Assembly (NCBI RefSeq): GCF_001544695.2
Contig: NZ_FCOM02000003.1
Location: 287,543 to 351,542, forward strand
Direction of reading: 5' to 3'
DNA: 64,000 bases
Source of the DNA: Caballeronia arvi
GTDB lineage: Bacteria > Pseudomonadota > Gammaproteobacteria > Burkholderiales > Burkholderiaceae
The notes below the pieces were generated by a model. It was not told the origin of the DNA and searched no databases. It saw only the letters and a list, made by a program, of their open reading frames with translations. Each line of letters opens with the position of its first letter. The stretch's first letter is position 1. Below, one piece after another: positions 53,379-61,401 of the stretch. The position numbers and the translations under genes are program-made.

Positions 53379-54194
53379 TCATGCGGCTCTCGTCGCTTCC
53401 TGGACGCCTTCATAGGCGGGCACGCACATCGGCGCGCCGGTCTGCGGATGCGCAACGCGCAGCATGCGCACGCCGAAGGTCTCCTGCAAATGGCGCGGAT
53501 CGATCATCGCCTCGGGCGTCCCTTGCGCGACGATGCGTCCCGCGCGCATCAGCACGATCTCGTCGGAGAACGCCGCCGCCTGATTCAGGTCGTGCAGCAC
53601 CCACACGATCGTGAGCCCGCGCTCGCGGTTCAAGCGCCGCAACTCGTGCAGGATGTCGAGCTGATGATGGATGTCGAGATAGGTCGTCGGTTCGTCGAGC
53701 AGGACGATGGGCGCTTCCTGCGCGAGCGCCATCGCGATCCACGCGCGCTGACGCTCACCGCCCGAGAGCGCGGCGACATCGCGCGCGGCGTCGTCGACGA
53801 GACCGCTCGCGGCAAGTGCCGCATCGATGGCAGCATGATCCGCGCGTGAAAGGCCGCGCATCCAGCCGCCGTGCGCATAGCGGCCGTATGCGACGAGCTC
53901 GCGCACCGTCAGACCCGCGGGAATCTGGTTGAACTGCGCGAGCATCGTGAGCGTGCGGGCGAGCGCGCGGCGGCGCATCGATACGAGCGGCTTGCCGTTC
54001 ACCTGCACGTCGCCCGCGCGCGCGGGCTGCAAGCCGGCGAGCGCGCGCAACAGCGTGCTCTTGCCGCAGCCGTTCGGCCCGCATAACGCGGTGATGCGTC
54101 CGGCTGCGATATCGATGTCGAGATTTTCCAGAACGGTGTCGTCGCGATACGCCACCGTCAATGAACGCGCGCGAAGCGCCGTGCGCAATGTCAT
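53379..54194 (-). CDS. orbC: Ferric-siderophore importer ATPase (FhuC type)
   Basis: 271 residues with all ABC motifs: Walker A GPNGCGKST (39-47), Q-loop LAQFNQIP, signature LSGGERQRAWIAMALAQ near 144, Walker B IVLLDEPTTYLDI and the switch His in WVLHDLNQAAAFS. It energises OrbD. The ATG at 54194 overlaps the orbG stop (ATGA). The frame that extends to 54833 runs antisense-like through orbG and is not part of the protein. Confidence 0.93.
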   Translation of the reverse strand: MTLRTALRARSLTVAYRDDTVLENLDIDIAAGRITALCGPNGCGKSTLLRALAGLQPARAGDVQVNGKPLVSMRRRALARTLTMLAQFNQIPAGLTVRELVAYGRYAHGGWMRGLSRADHAAIDAALAASGLVDDAARDVAALSGGERQRAWIAMALAQEAPIVLLDEPTTYLDIHHQLDILHELRRLNRERGLTIVWVLHDLNQAAAFSDEIVLMRAGRIVAQGTPEAMIDPRHLQETFGVRMLRVAHPQTGAPMCVPAYEGVQEATRAA

Positions 54195-55195
54195 CGCGCC
54201 TCGCGGTAGCTCTGCGCCATCGCGACGACGACCTTGCGCGGACCGTCGAACGGATCGCGCGCGTGCGCGGTCAGCATGTTGTCGAGCATCAGCACGTCGC
54301 CGGTGAGCCACGGAAACGTGATGCGCTGCGCATCGAGCACCGCGCGGATCTCGGCGAGCGCATCGGCTTCGAGCGGTGCGCCGTCGCCGTAAAAGACATT
54401 GCGCGGCACGTGGTCGATGCCGACCGCATCGATGAGCGCGTCCTGCATGTCCTCGTCGAGCGTCGACAGGTGGAAGAGATTCGCCTGGTTGAACCACACC
54501 CTGTCGCCCGTGCGCGGATGACGCGCGACCGCCTGACAGCGTTCTTCGGTGCGCAGCAGCAGTTCGCCGTCTTCGCTGTCGCGCCATGCGCAAGCGATGC
54601 CGCGCGCCGCGCAGATGCGCTCCACCTCGCGCGGGTCGTCCGTGCCGAATGCGTTTTGCCACGGCAGATCGAGTCCCTGGCCGAAATTGCGCACGTACAG
54701 CAACTCGCGCTTCGCGAAACGTTCGACGAGCGCCGGATCGAGCGCGCGATACACCGCGCGGCTGTCGGCGATCGGCGTCGCGCCGCCCGAGCGCGCCGCG
54801 AGCGCGCAGTGAAACCAGATGCGCATCGGCCATTCGCGCGTGTACGACTGCTCGTTGTGCAGCGGGATCGAGCGATGCGGCGGATATTCCGTCGACGTGT
54901 ACACCGCGCCTTCGACCTGGCTGCGCGGCGTCGATGCGAATTCGTAGCCGATCAGCGGATCGCCGAACGACGCGGCGAAGCGCTGGAACGCCTCGATCGA
55001 GTCGACGCGAAAGCCGGTGAAGCGCACGCCGCCCGCGCGTTCGAGCGATCCGGCGACGATCGTGTGTAGGAGCGGCGCGGCGTCGGCGAGCGTGATGTCG
55101 GCGCCCGCGCGCGGCGAGACGACGACCGGCAAGCCCGGCTCGATGCGCAGATCGGCAAGTTCGGGCGCGGCTGCGGTGACGGATGGTTCGGTCAT
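54191..55195 (-). CDS. orbG: TauD-family Fe(II)/2-oxoglutarate dioxygenase, probable Asp beta-hydroxylase
   Basis: 334 residues. Iron ligands are the His113-x-Glu115 pair in LHNEQSYT and the distal His in MLDNMLTAHARDPF near 310; the 2-oxoglutarate Arg is probably in the following DGPRKVV. Homologues in ornibactin and related pathways hydroxylate aspartate at the beta carbon to make the hydroxy-carboxylate iron ligand, which fits the Asp-activating second module of OrbI. AGGGGA precedes the ATG. It lies between orbH (25 bp) and orbC (4-bp overlap). Confidence 0.9.
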   Translation of the reverse strand: MTEPSVTAAAPELADLRIEPGLPVVVSPRAGADITLADAAPLLHTIVAGSLERAGGVRFTGFRVDSIEAFQRFAASFGDPLIGYEFASTPRSQVEGAVYTSTEYPPHRSIPLHNEQSYTREWPMRIWFHCALAARSGGATPIADSRAVYRALDPALVERFAKRELLYVRNFGQGLDLPWQNAFGTDDPREVERICAARGIACAWRDSEDGELLLRTEERCQAVARHPRTGDRVWFNQANLFHLSTLDEDMQDALIDAVGIDHVPRNVFYGDGAPLEADALAEIRAVLDAQRITFPWLTGDVLMLDNMLTAHARDPFDGPRKVVVAMAQSYREAR

Positions 55196-55220
55196 GCGAT
55201 GTCCCCTGAAAGCGCGTGAA

Positions 55221-55466
55221 TCAGTTCAGGCGCGATTTCGCCTGCGCGCTCAGCGCATCCATGTGACGGCGCAGGCTCGCGGGACGCATGTCGGTCCACG
55301 TGTTTTCGATATACGCGAGGCAATCCGCTTTCGCGCCGCGCATGCCGGCTTCGCGCCAGCCTGCCGGCACTTCGCGGAAAGTCGGCCAGATGGAGTACTG
55401 CTCTTCGTCGTTGACGACGACCGTGTAGACGAGATCGTCCGCTGCGTGGTTCTGCTGTTGCGTCAT
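55221..55466 (-). CDS. orbH: MbtH-like protein, NRPS adenylation partner
   Basis: 81 residues with the MbtH signature: [26 protein letters not shown] (residues about 16-41) and the Trp-containing [15 protein letters not shown]. MbtH proteins bind adenylation domains and keep them soluble and active, here those of OrbI and OrbJ. It is the first gene of the orbHGCDFB operon, directly downstream of an OrbS-type promoter. Confidence 0.95.
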   Translation of the reverse strand: MTQQQNHAADDLVYTVVVNDEEQYSIWPTFREVPAGWREAGMRGAKADCLAYIENTWTDMRPASLRRHMDALSAQAKSRLN

Positions 55467-55503
55467 GGTGATATCTCTCTCTCAGATGGGCCTATATCCG
55501 GTA

Positions 55504-55528
55504 GACGTGCGGGCGGCGCGCTTTTTTA
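55504..55528 (-). promoter_or_regulatory. Sigma-OrbS-type promoter of orbH, overlapping the orbS stop codon
   Basis: On the minus strand TAAA (55528-55525), 17 bases, CGTC (55507-55504). The first three bases of the -35 element are the TAA stop codon of orbS. The orbH ATG lies 38 bp downstream of the -10 element. Confidence 0.85.
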
Positions 55529-56203
55529 CCGCCGACGCGCGCGCCCGCCGACGAACGCGGGGCATTCGGCATTGCGCTCGCACGCGTCGAGGCAATCGGC
55601 GCAATGCTGCTGCGCGTCGCGCACCATGAAGTGAACCAGCGTCTGTGAAACGTTTAACGCGCGCGCCGTGCTTTGCAGCGTCTCCTCGCGCAAACGCACC
55701 ATTTCGAACGCAGTGCGGCTGCGGTCGGGCAACTGCGCGAGTGCATCGCAGACGCGGCGCAACGTGTCGCGTGCCTGCACGCGCGCCTCGGGCGTGAGTT
55801 CCTGCGAGGGCACGTCGAGACCGTCTTCCTCGTCCGCGCGATAGATGTTCTCGAGGCTTTGGCGTCTGCACGCATCGATCGACGCATTGCGCACCATGCG
55901 CGCGATGTAGCCCATCGGCTGACGCACCGCATCCTGCTGCGGCAGGTCGATGAGATTCACGAACACGTCGTGCACCACGTCCTCGGCGCGGCTCGCGCAA
56001 CCGACGACGCCGCGCGCCATGTTCACCAGCATCTGCCGGTTGGCGATGGCGAGATCGAGCAAAGTCGGTTCGGGCGGCGCTTTCGGCGCGACATCGGCGA
56101 CGGGCCGGTGCTGTTCCCAGTAAGCGTCGAGAGACAGATTCGAAGGCAACGGCGAGGTCGAAGGTCGTTTCGACGATGCCGGCTGAATGCGCATGTAAGC
56201 CAT
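55526..56203 (-). CDS. orbS: Iron-starvation ECF sigma factor (OrbS/MbaS-like)
   Basis: 225 residues. Sigma region 2 is seen in LVNMARGVVGCASRAEDVVHDVFVNLIDLP and PMGYIARMVRNASIDACRRQ, region 4 in LAQLPDRSRTAFEMVRLREETLQSTARALNVSQTLVHFMV. No anti-sigma factor is adjacent, as expected for PvdS/OrbS types under Fur control. The C-terminus carries a cysteine group, CADCLDACERNAEC (Cys201, 204, 208, 214), beyond the normal fold, which could sense iron. AGGA precedes the ATG at 56203; an in-frame ATG at 56194 is an alternative. It directs the orbH, orbE and orbI promoters. Confidence 0.93.
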   Translation of the reverse strand: MAYMRIQPASSKRPSTSPLPSNLSLDAYWEQHRPVADVAPKAPPEPTLLDLAIANRQMLVNMARGVVGCASRAEDVVHDVFVNLIDLPQQDAVRQPMGYIARMVRNASIDACRRQSLENIYRADEEDGLDVPSQELTPEARVQARDTLRRVCDALAQLPDRSRTAFEMVRLREETLQSTARALNVSQTLVHFMVRDAQQHCADCLDACERNAECPAFVGGRARRR

Positions 56204-56233
56204 AAATCCTGCTCCACTTTCGTTGGAGTCGGA

Positions 56234-56262
56234 AAGTTAGCGTAAACGCGAATCATTCTCAA
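56234..56262 (-). promoter_or_regulatory. Sigma-70 promoter of orbS overlapped by a Fur box
   Basis: On the minus strand TTGAGA (56262-56257), 17 bases, TAACTT (56239-56234). A Fur-box-like 19-mer at 56242-56260 matches the consensus at 13 positions (half-site AATCATTCTC at 9 of 10). It covers the spacer and part of the -35, so iron-loaded Fur would block orbS. Confidence 0.75.
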
Positions 56263-56515
56263 CGTAGGCCCTACATGTTAGTGGGTTGTAAGATTTCGGG
56301 CGTTTCGGCGGTTTGCTTGGCTGGAAGCGGGAGCGCGGGAAGCGGACAAAATGTCAAGAACATCCGTCGGATGAATATTTTTATCGCGTATCGATGCCGA
56401 TGGGACGCTTCAGGGCGAACGCTAAAGTTCGGACGCGCTCGACCGTTATCCGAACTGTGGCCCGGCTTTTTCCGCGAGGGTTTCAGCCATCGCCGGGCCG
56501 CCGCTCAAAGCCGAT

Positions 56516-57661
56516 ATGGACCATCAAACTGAGGTGTTCACCCTGCCGCGCGGACGTGCGGCCATGTGGTTGCTGCACGCGGGAGCCGATATTCCCCGCG
56601 CGATCCGCGTCGCCCTCGTCGGAAGCCTGTTCGGGACGCTGCCGATCTTCGCGGGCGGCGTGCTCAACACGGTCGCCGTCGCGTGGGTGCTGGATCGCCG
56701 GCATCCGACGACGGCCTTCCACATCTGGCTCGCGCTCGAAATGGCCGTGTGCCTGGCGCGGCTGATTGTCCTCGTCGTGGCGCGCCGCCGCGCACGCGAG
56801 CGCAAGTCCACTCTGACGGATGCCTACGTGCTGCTCGCGCCGCTGTGGGGCGCGACGGTCGGCTATGGCGCGCTGGTCTCCGTTCTGTCCGGCGACTGGA
56901 TCGCGTCGACGCTCTCGTTCCTTTCGGCGGCCGCGATGGTCGGCGGCATCTGCTTCCGCAATTTCGGCGCGCCGCGTCTCGTCGCGGTGATGATCTTTCT
57001 GTCGCTCGGGCCGTGCTGTCTCGGCGCGATACTCGCGGGCGAGCCGACGCTGTGGCTTTCGCTGCTGCAAATCCCCTTTTATCTCTTCGCGATGAGCGCC
57101 GCCGCGTGGCGTCTGAACGGCATGCTCGTCTCAACGATGAAAGCCGAGCAGGAAAACGACCGCCGCGCGCGTCACGACGAGCTGACCGGCCTGCTCAATC
57201 GCGCTGGACTGTTTCAGGCCGTGCGTTCGCGTGCACCGGCGCACGGCGCGCTGCTGTATCTCGATCTCGACGGCTTCAAGGCCGTCAACGATGCCCACGG
57301 CCACGAAGTCGGCGACACGCTGCTCGCGCTGGTCGCGCGGCGCTTGCGGCATTTGTCGGGCGAAGGCTCGCTGGTCGCGCGGCTCGGCGGCGACGAGTTC
57401 GTGGTCGTCACGCCGCCGCACGCCGACCCGCTCGTGCTCGCGGATCTGATCGTGCGCGAGCTCGCGAAGCCCTTTCACACCGATGGCGCCGCGCCGCTCG
57501 AAATCGGCGTGAGCATCGGCATTGCGCTCTTCGGCCATCATCACGACGAGCTCGACGGCGTCCTGCGCGATGCCGACAACGCGCTCTACGAAGCGAAACG
57601 CGCGGGCAAGAGCCGCTGGGTCTCCGCGGGCGAGCGCGAAGCGGTCGGGCTCGTCGCCTGA
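56516..57661 (+). CDS. Membrane diguanylate cyclase (GGDEF protein)
   Basis: 381 residues: six or so N-terminal membrane helices (about 30-205), then a GGDEF domain (DELTGLLNRAGLF, LDLDGFKAVNDAHGHEVGD, catalytic RLGGDEFVVV near 290, DADNALYEAKRAG). All catalytic residues are present, so it should make cyclic di-GMP from GTP. No RxxD inhibitory site is visible at the usual place. It is divergent from orbS with a 312-bp gap that contains the orbS promoter; its own promoter was not identified. Confidence 0.92.
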   Translation: MDHQTEVFTLPRGRAAMWLLHAGADIPRAIRVALVGSLFGTLPIFAGGVLNTVAVAWVLDRRHPTTAFHIWLALEMAVCLARLIVLVVARRRARERKSTLTDAYVLLAPLWGATVGYGALVSVLSGDWIASTLSFLSAAAMVGGICFRNFGAPRLVAVMIFLSLGPCCLGAILAGEPTLWLSLLQIPFYLFAMSAAAWRLNGMLVSTMKAEQENDRRARHDELTGLLNRAGLFQAVRSRAPAHGALLYLDLDGFKAVNDAHGHEVGDTLLALVARRLRHLSGEGSLVARLGGDEFVVVTPPHADPLVLADLIVRELAKPFHTDGAAPLEIGVSIGIALFGHHHDELDGVLRDADNALYEAKRAGKSRWVSAGEREAVGLVA

Positions 57662-57674
57662 AACGCCTTGGGCT

Positions 57675-58649
57675 TCAACCGGCGAGTTCGGCGCTCAGGC
57701 TTTCGGCTTCCTTCGCGAAACGCCGGCGTTCCTCGCCGTGCAGACGATCGTCGCCGGGCAGATCGACGGTGAGCGGGTCCATCGCGACGTCGTCGACGTG
57801 CACTTCGTAGTGCAGATGCGGCCCCGTGGCCCAGCCGGTTTCACCGACATAGCCGATCACCTGCCCGCGCTTCACCGTGCCACCGTTGCGGATACCTTTC
57901 GCGAAGCGCGACAGATGCGCGTACACGGTCGAATATGGCGGCGGATTCTCCAGCATGACGACCTTGCCGTAGCCCGTCTGCCTGCCGACGAACGTCACCC
58001 TGCCCTGCGCCGTCGCGTGCACGGGCGTGCCGCTGGGCGCGGCCAGATCGACGCCGTCGTGACTCTGCCAGCGATGCGTGACCGGATCGAGCCGGTTCGA
58101 CGAGAAGTCCGACGATACCCGCGTGAACGCAATGGGATAACGCGAGAACGCGGGTTTTGTGCTTTGGCCGTCCTTCGCGTAGTAACGCGCTTCGCCCTTC
58201 GGATCGCGATACAGAAACACGTCATGCGATGACGAACCGGTCGTGAGGCGCACCGCGAGCGGCTCGCTAAGCGGCCGGTCGTAGATCACGCTCAGCGTGT
58301 CGCCTTGGCGCAGATCGCGCCGCAGATCGACGTTGCCTTCGAATGCTTCCGTGAGCGTCGCGATCGTGGTCGTATCCATGCCGAGACTTTGCGCGGCATC
58401 CGAGAACGTCTGATCGACGGTGGCGCTTTCGGTGACGCGCACGGGCGCGGGCGGTCCGACCAACTCTCCCGGCGTCGGAACTGCGCGTTGTCGAAGCGAA
58501 ACGGCGGGCGCGTCATCCTTGGCGAGCGATGGCGCATGCGGACGATGAACCGCGTTGCAGAGGACGACGGTACATATCGAACCGATCGCGCAAGTGAAAA
58601 GCAGTCTGCCTGCCTTGCCGGGCGAGGCGGTTGGAGAAGAAAAAGGCAT
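57675..58649 (-). CDS. M23 family metallopeptidase (peptidoglycan endopeptidase)
   Basis: 324 residues: an N-terminal membrane segment (LLFTCAIGSICTVVLCN), an OapA/LysM-like region (TFSDAAQSLGMDTTTIATL, LRQGDTLSVIYD), then the LytM/M23 catalytic domain. It has HDGVDLAAPSGTPV near 196 (zinc His and Asp), YSTVYAHLSRF and GPHLHYEVHV near 280, so all zinc ligands are present and it is likely active on peptide crosslinks of the cell wall in the periplasm. It resembles MepM-type enzymes. Convergent with the GGDEF gene. Confidence 0.92.
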   Translation of the reverse strand: MPFSSPTASPGKAGRLLFTCAIGSICTVVLCNAVHRPHAPSLAKDDAPAVSLRQRAVPTPGELVGPPAPVRVTESATVDQTFSDAAQSLGMDTTTIATLTEAFEGNVDLRRDLRQGDTLSVIYDRPLSEPLAVRLTTGSSSHDVFLYRDPKGEARYYAKDGQSTKPAFSRYPIAFTRVSSDFSSNRLDPVTHRWQSHDGVDLAAPSGTPVHATAQGRVTFVGRQTGYGKVVMLENPPPYSTVYAHLSRFAKGIRNGGTVKRGQVIGYVGETGWATGPHLHYEVHVDDVAMDPLTVDLPGDDRLHGEERRRFAKEAESLSAELAG

Positions 58650-58858
58650 CAGCGGAAAGGCGGAGCGAACGGCGCGCGGTTTGGGCGCGTGGCTCGTGAA
58701 TCGGAAGGCGCGGCGTTCGGGCCGCGAGCGGCGGGAGAGCGCGCGTTACTCGATCTGGCGTGAAAACGGGCGAATCGTCGGGGAAATCGACGTGTAAGTG
58801 CGCGCGAACATGAAATGCAATGGGGAGCCGAGGGTCGCGTCGAGACTATGAGACGATT

Positions 58859-58875
58859 CTTAAGTGAAACTTAAG
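58859..58875. repeat. Inverted repeat in the gap before the toxin-like island
   Basis: CTTAAGT-GAA-ACTTAAG has perfect 7-bp arms and is followed by two T-rich runs (58881-58894). The 400-bp gap 58650-59049 holds no gene I can support. The GC content falls here, marking the left edge of the island. Confidence 0.5.
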
Positions 58876-59049
58876 CCGGCCCTTTTTACTTTTTTATACG
58901 ATGTTTGCTGTAATTGTATGCTGATAGCGGACGAAGAAGTTGTTCACGCTTCCCCGCTATGTGGGAACCGACTCGATCACAATCTTTGACGCTCCCTCTC
59001 GTCGACGCGATGTAATCTGTGGGCTCCGATTTATCAGGAGGACTGATCG

Positions 59050-59970
59050 TTGAAGTGGTGGCACTCTTATAATGCGATCGCAGTACCGATTCAGTGGGGC
59101 GAGCAGTGTTTCCTGGTATCGGCACAGGAATTTGCGTTGAACCGCTTTGCCTCGTGGGGCTTCGATGATGACGAGAACGAGGAGGAGAAAAGGCGGATCG
59201 CGACGGATTGCGCTCATTTTCTTGCGCTCTATCAGTCACGCATCGACCTGCGCGGCATTGGCCCGAGTCGCGAGCTTCAGACGATCCAGAACTTTTTCCG
59301 CGACCATGTGCGAGGTATGGCCTTTCGCGGGCTGACGGACAACCAAGGCGTTACCGCGGCACTCAAGGAAGCCGTCAGGCGTGAGCTGGTAGTTCCGCAT
59401 ATCGAGCGAAACTGGGTCGGCATCGGGCGCGTGCTCGAACCTCATTACGCTCCACAATACTGGCCCCGCTCGGCGAGCAGTGCTTCGTGGGGAGGCGACA
59501 GTCGGGCAACGAAAGCCGACACTGGTCGTTTCACAGGCCCATTCGCTGCCGCGATGCACGCATCGGACATCGTCATGAATGCTGGGCTCAGAAGAGGCGG
59601 CAGTGTATTTGGCGGTGGCGGCGCGGGATTTGACTGGCTCGAAGCAGTCGAGACTGCGGCGGGCGTAGCGCTCGGTAGTAAAGCGGCGGCCGAGGACGAC
59701 GACAGCGGCCCGATGAAAAGCTTTACGGACTCGACGACGCCGGTCGGTGACGCTGAGCCATTCGAGTATGCTGAAGGCTCACCATTGAGCGACGTGTTCG
59801 ATATTGCAGCCAGAGGCGTAAGCGAGGCCCAAGAAGCGGACTGCTTCTTCCTCTACGAACAAGACCTTGAACTGTGCGAGTTTGCGCGAGCGACGTATCA
59901 AGATATGCGCACTTACGCACTATGCAAACAGCGAGCGTTCCAAAATTATCAGACGTGTCGAGGATTCTAA
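59050..59970 (+). CDS. Putative toxin of a toxin/immunity-like island
   Basis: 306 residues; TTG start at 59050 chosen because a perfect AGGAGG lies 8 bases upstream. No signal peptide or known catalytic motif. Residues about 175-205 are Gly/Ala-rich (RRGGSVFGGGGAGFDWLEAV), a linker-like segment, and the last 40 contain spaced cysteines and aromatic residues (DCFFLYEQDLELCEFARATY and CKQRAFQNYQTCRGF), an ending style I associate with polymorphic toxins and related effectors. The next small gene overlaps the stop codon (TAATG). Degenerate copies of its tail occur downstream. GC is lower than in the flanks. Function unknown; the toxin role is inferred from context. Confidence 0.6.
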   Translation: MKWWHSYNAIAVPIQWGEQCFLVSAQEFALNRFASWGFDDDENEEEKRRIATDCAHFLALYQSRIDLRGIGPSRELQTIQNFFRDHVRGMAFRGLTDNQGVTAALKEAVRRELVVPHIERNWVGIGRVLEPHYAPQYWPRSASSASWGGDSRATKADTGRFTGPFAAAMHASDIVMNAGLRRGGSVFGGGGAGFDWLEAVETAAGVALGSKAAAEDDDSGPMKSFTDSTTPVGDAEPFEYAEGSPLSDVFDIAARGVSEAQEADCFFLYEQDLELCEFARATYQDMRTYALCKQRAFQNYQTCRGF

Positions 59971-60281
59971 TGACGAAGAAGCCACTGCGCGCGACCATCG
60001 TTTTTTACGACGAGGATTCACAGCAGGTAAAGCTGATCTCTGTTTTCCGGCGTGAAGTTCAGGCGGTCATCGACAAGGAGGTCGCGCGTTCCGGCGGGAT
60101 GACCATTCCGCCAAGTGCCGAAGACCGCGGCGCGGAGCCGCTGACAGATGAGGATGCTCGCAAATTGGGCTGCATCACTCTTTTGATGCAAGCGGGCGTT
60201 CATCCGGAGTTGCGCGAGCGCCTTCGCCTGACTCTCGCCGAGCCGATCAACTGGAACAAGCCGCCAAAACCTGCGGAGTAA
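59970..60281 (+). CDS. Putative immunity protein, first copy
   Basis: 103 residues (MTKKPLRATIVFYDEDSQQV at the start). The ATG overlaps the stop codon of the large upstream gene (TAATG) and GAGG lies within that gene's end, so the two are translated together, as expected for a toxin and its neutraliser. The C-terminal part, PLTDEDARKLGCITLLMQAG, is clearly related to the protein encoded at 60411. It is small, acidic to neutral and cytoplasmic, with no known domain that I recognise. Confidence 0.65.
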   Translation: MTKKPLRATIVFYDEDSQQVKLISVFRREVQAVIDKEVARSGGMTIPPSAEDRGAEPLTDEDARKLGCITLLMQAGVHPELRERLRLTLAEPINWNKPPKPAE

Positions 60282-60410
60282 AAATAACGCGACGGACCCA
60301 GTAGCGGGCGGGAATGCCTAAGTCCTATGCGGCAATGACCGGTGAAGCCTACCCATATGTTGCGTGCAAGGCGAAGGCATTCGTCGATTACAACCGTGCA
60401 GGGGCTACTG

Positions 60411-60707
60411 ATGAGTCGTAGGAAATCTTTCGTTATCTCTTTCGATGAGGCGTCGCAAGCTCTGATCGTCGGCACTGTGTCCAACTCGGAAATCGAGAAG
60501 CAACTTTCGGCAGCGCTGACCGTCTCGTGGCCACTGGATAGCCTGCATCGTCATTTGACTGACGACACCGCACGCCGACTCGGGGTGACAGCATTGTCGG
60601 TGCTTGCGTTGTATAACCCCGAACTGCGGCCTTTGCTGAAGGTGACTCCGCTGCCGATGCCACACATTCCTGCCAGCGACAATGACGATGACGAAGCGGG
60701 CAATTGA
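60411..60707 (+). CDS. Putative orphan immunity protein, second copy
   Basis: 98 residues, a diverged paralogue of the gene at 59970. The same frame is seen at the start (SRRKSFVISFDEASQ against TKKPLRATIVFYDEDSQ) and in the middle (HLTDDTARRLGVTALSVLAL against PLTDEDARKLGCITLLMQAG), both followed by a PEL-R segment. It ends in an acidic tail (DNDDDEAGN). No toxin gene precedes it directly, so it may protect against toxin variants of other strains. The ribosome binding site is weak (GGGG). Confidence 0.62.
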   Translation: MSRRKSFVISFDEASQALIVGTVSNSEIEKQLSAALTVSWPLDSLHRHLTDDTARRLGVTALSVLALYNPELRPLLKVTPLPMPHIPASDNDDDEAGN

Positions 60708-60736
60708 TTCGAACGGCCGAGCGCCATCCAGTGCCT

Positions 60737-60911
60737 GGTGGTAAAGCGCCAGCCGAGGGACAGTGACGACGGCCTGATGAAAAATCTACGGGCCCGACGC
60801 CGCTCGGTGACACTGATCCATTAAAGAGAGCGCATTCTCTAACTACTCACGTGCCGCGGGTACTAAATGTCCAAACAACGGCGGGCGAAGATCGTCTTCT
60901 ATATCGATTGA
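60737..60911 (+). pseudogene. Degenerate copy of the toxin tail plus the start of an immunity gene
   Basis: 60737-60822 aligns by eye with 59674-59762 inside the putative toxin gene at roughly three quarters identity with a 3-bp length difference. Shared runs include GTAAAGCG, GCCGAGG, GATGAAAA and TCGGTGAC. After an internal deletion, the end of the toxin gene (ACGTG..CG.GG...CTAA) is recognisable at 60851-60867. An ATG at 60867 opens MSKQRRAKIVFYID and then stops at 60911, matching the start of the first immunity gene. This is a decayed repeat unit, not an active gene. Confidence 0.65.
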
Positions 60912-61005
60912 CGCGCTGCGCCGATTACGTGCTCAAGGCACTGGCGGTTCGAGGATCACCGCTCCTCCACGTCGAGCGTCTTTGCATGCCGCAAGAAAAA
61001 AATTC

Positions 61006-61401
61006 ATGAGCGCAGAACCTGGCTCTCACGACGCAGAATTCGTCGGCATAACCTACGCGCACGACAACGCTACGGCACAACTTCACCTTCTTCACGCTGG
61101 CGTGGAGCAGTCGATTCTGATCCTGTCCGGAATCCGGCATCTCCGATTGAACGACTTCGGATTGCAGAACGTCGTGTCGCGGATATTGGTCTCAACCAAG
61201 CACGCATTCTCGGTTGAAGAGATTCGAGAGTACGTGCAGTGGGCGCGCAGCCAACATGACTTCCGGTCGATCCTTGACGGCGCGCAGCTTCAAGACTTGG
61301 TCCCAGCCATTGCGACAAGGAAAGCTATCTTGTTGGTCGTTGAGCCATCGGTTGGAGCGGAACTGCTCTGTCTATGCGCTGGCGTTCAGCACCAAACGTA
61401 A
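61006..61401 (+). CDS. Hypothetical protein, probable further immunity-type gene
   Basis: 131 residues starting MSAEPGSHDAEFVGITYAHD. No signal peptide or membrane helix; a mixed alpha/beta cytoplasmic protein. It is not obviously related to the two preceding small genes. The ribosome binding site is poor (AAGAAAAA). Lower GC and its place in the array suggest it belongs to the toxin/immunity island, perhaps as immunity to a different toxin. The last 40 bp of the gene also encode, in another frame, a toxin-like tail. Function unknown. Confidence 0.5.
   Translation: MSAEPGSHDAEFVGITYAHDNATAQLHLLHAGVEQSILILSGIRHLRLNDFGLQNVVSRILVSTKHAFSVEEIREYVQWARSQHDFRSILDGAQLQDLVPAIATRKAILLVVEPSVGAELLCLCAGVQHQT

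Noticed and set aside
51263..53614. 783-residue plus-strand frame opposite orbD/orbF
   Set aside because: Extreme Arg/Gln/His content is the mirror of the Ala/Leu-rich permease; not coding.
58626..58797. Short plus-strand frame ending ARYSIWRENGRIVGEIDV
   Set aside because: Mostly antisense to the M23 peptidase start, no good ribosome binding site, no start codon with support after 58649.
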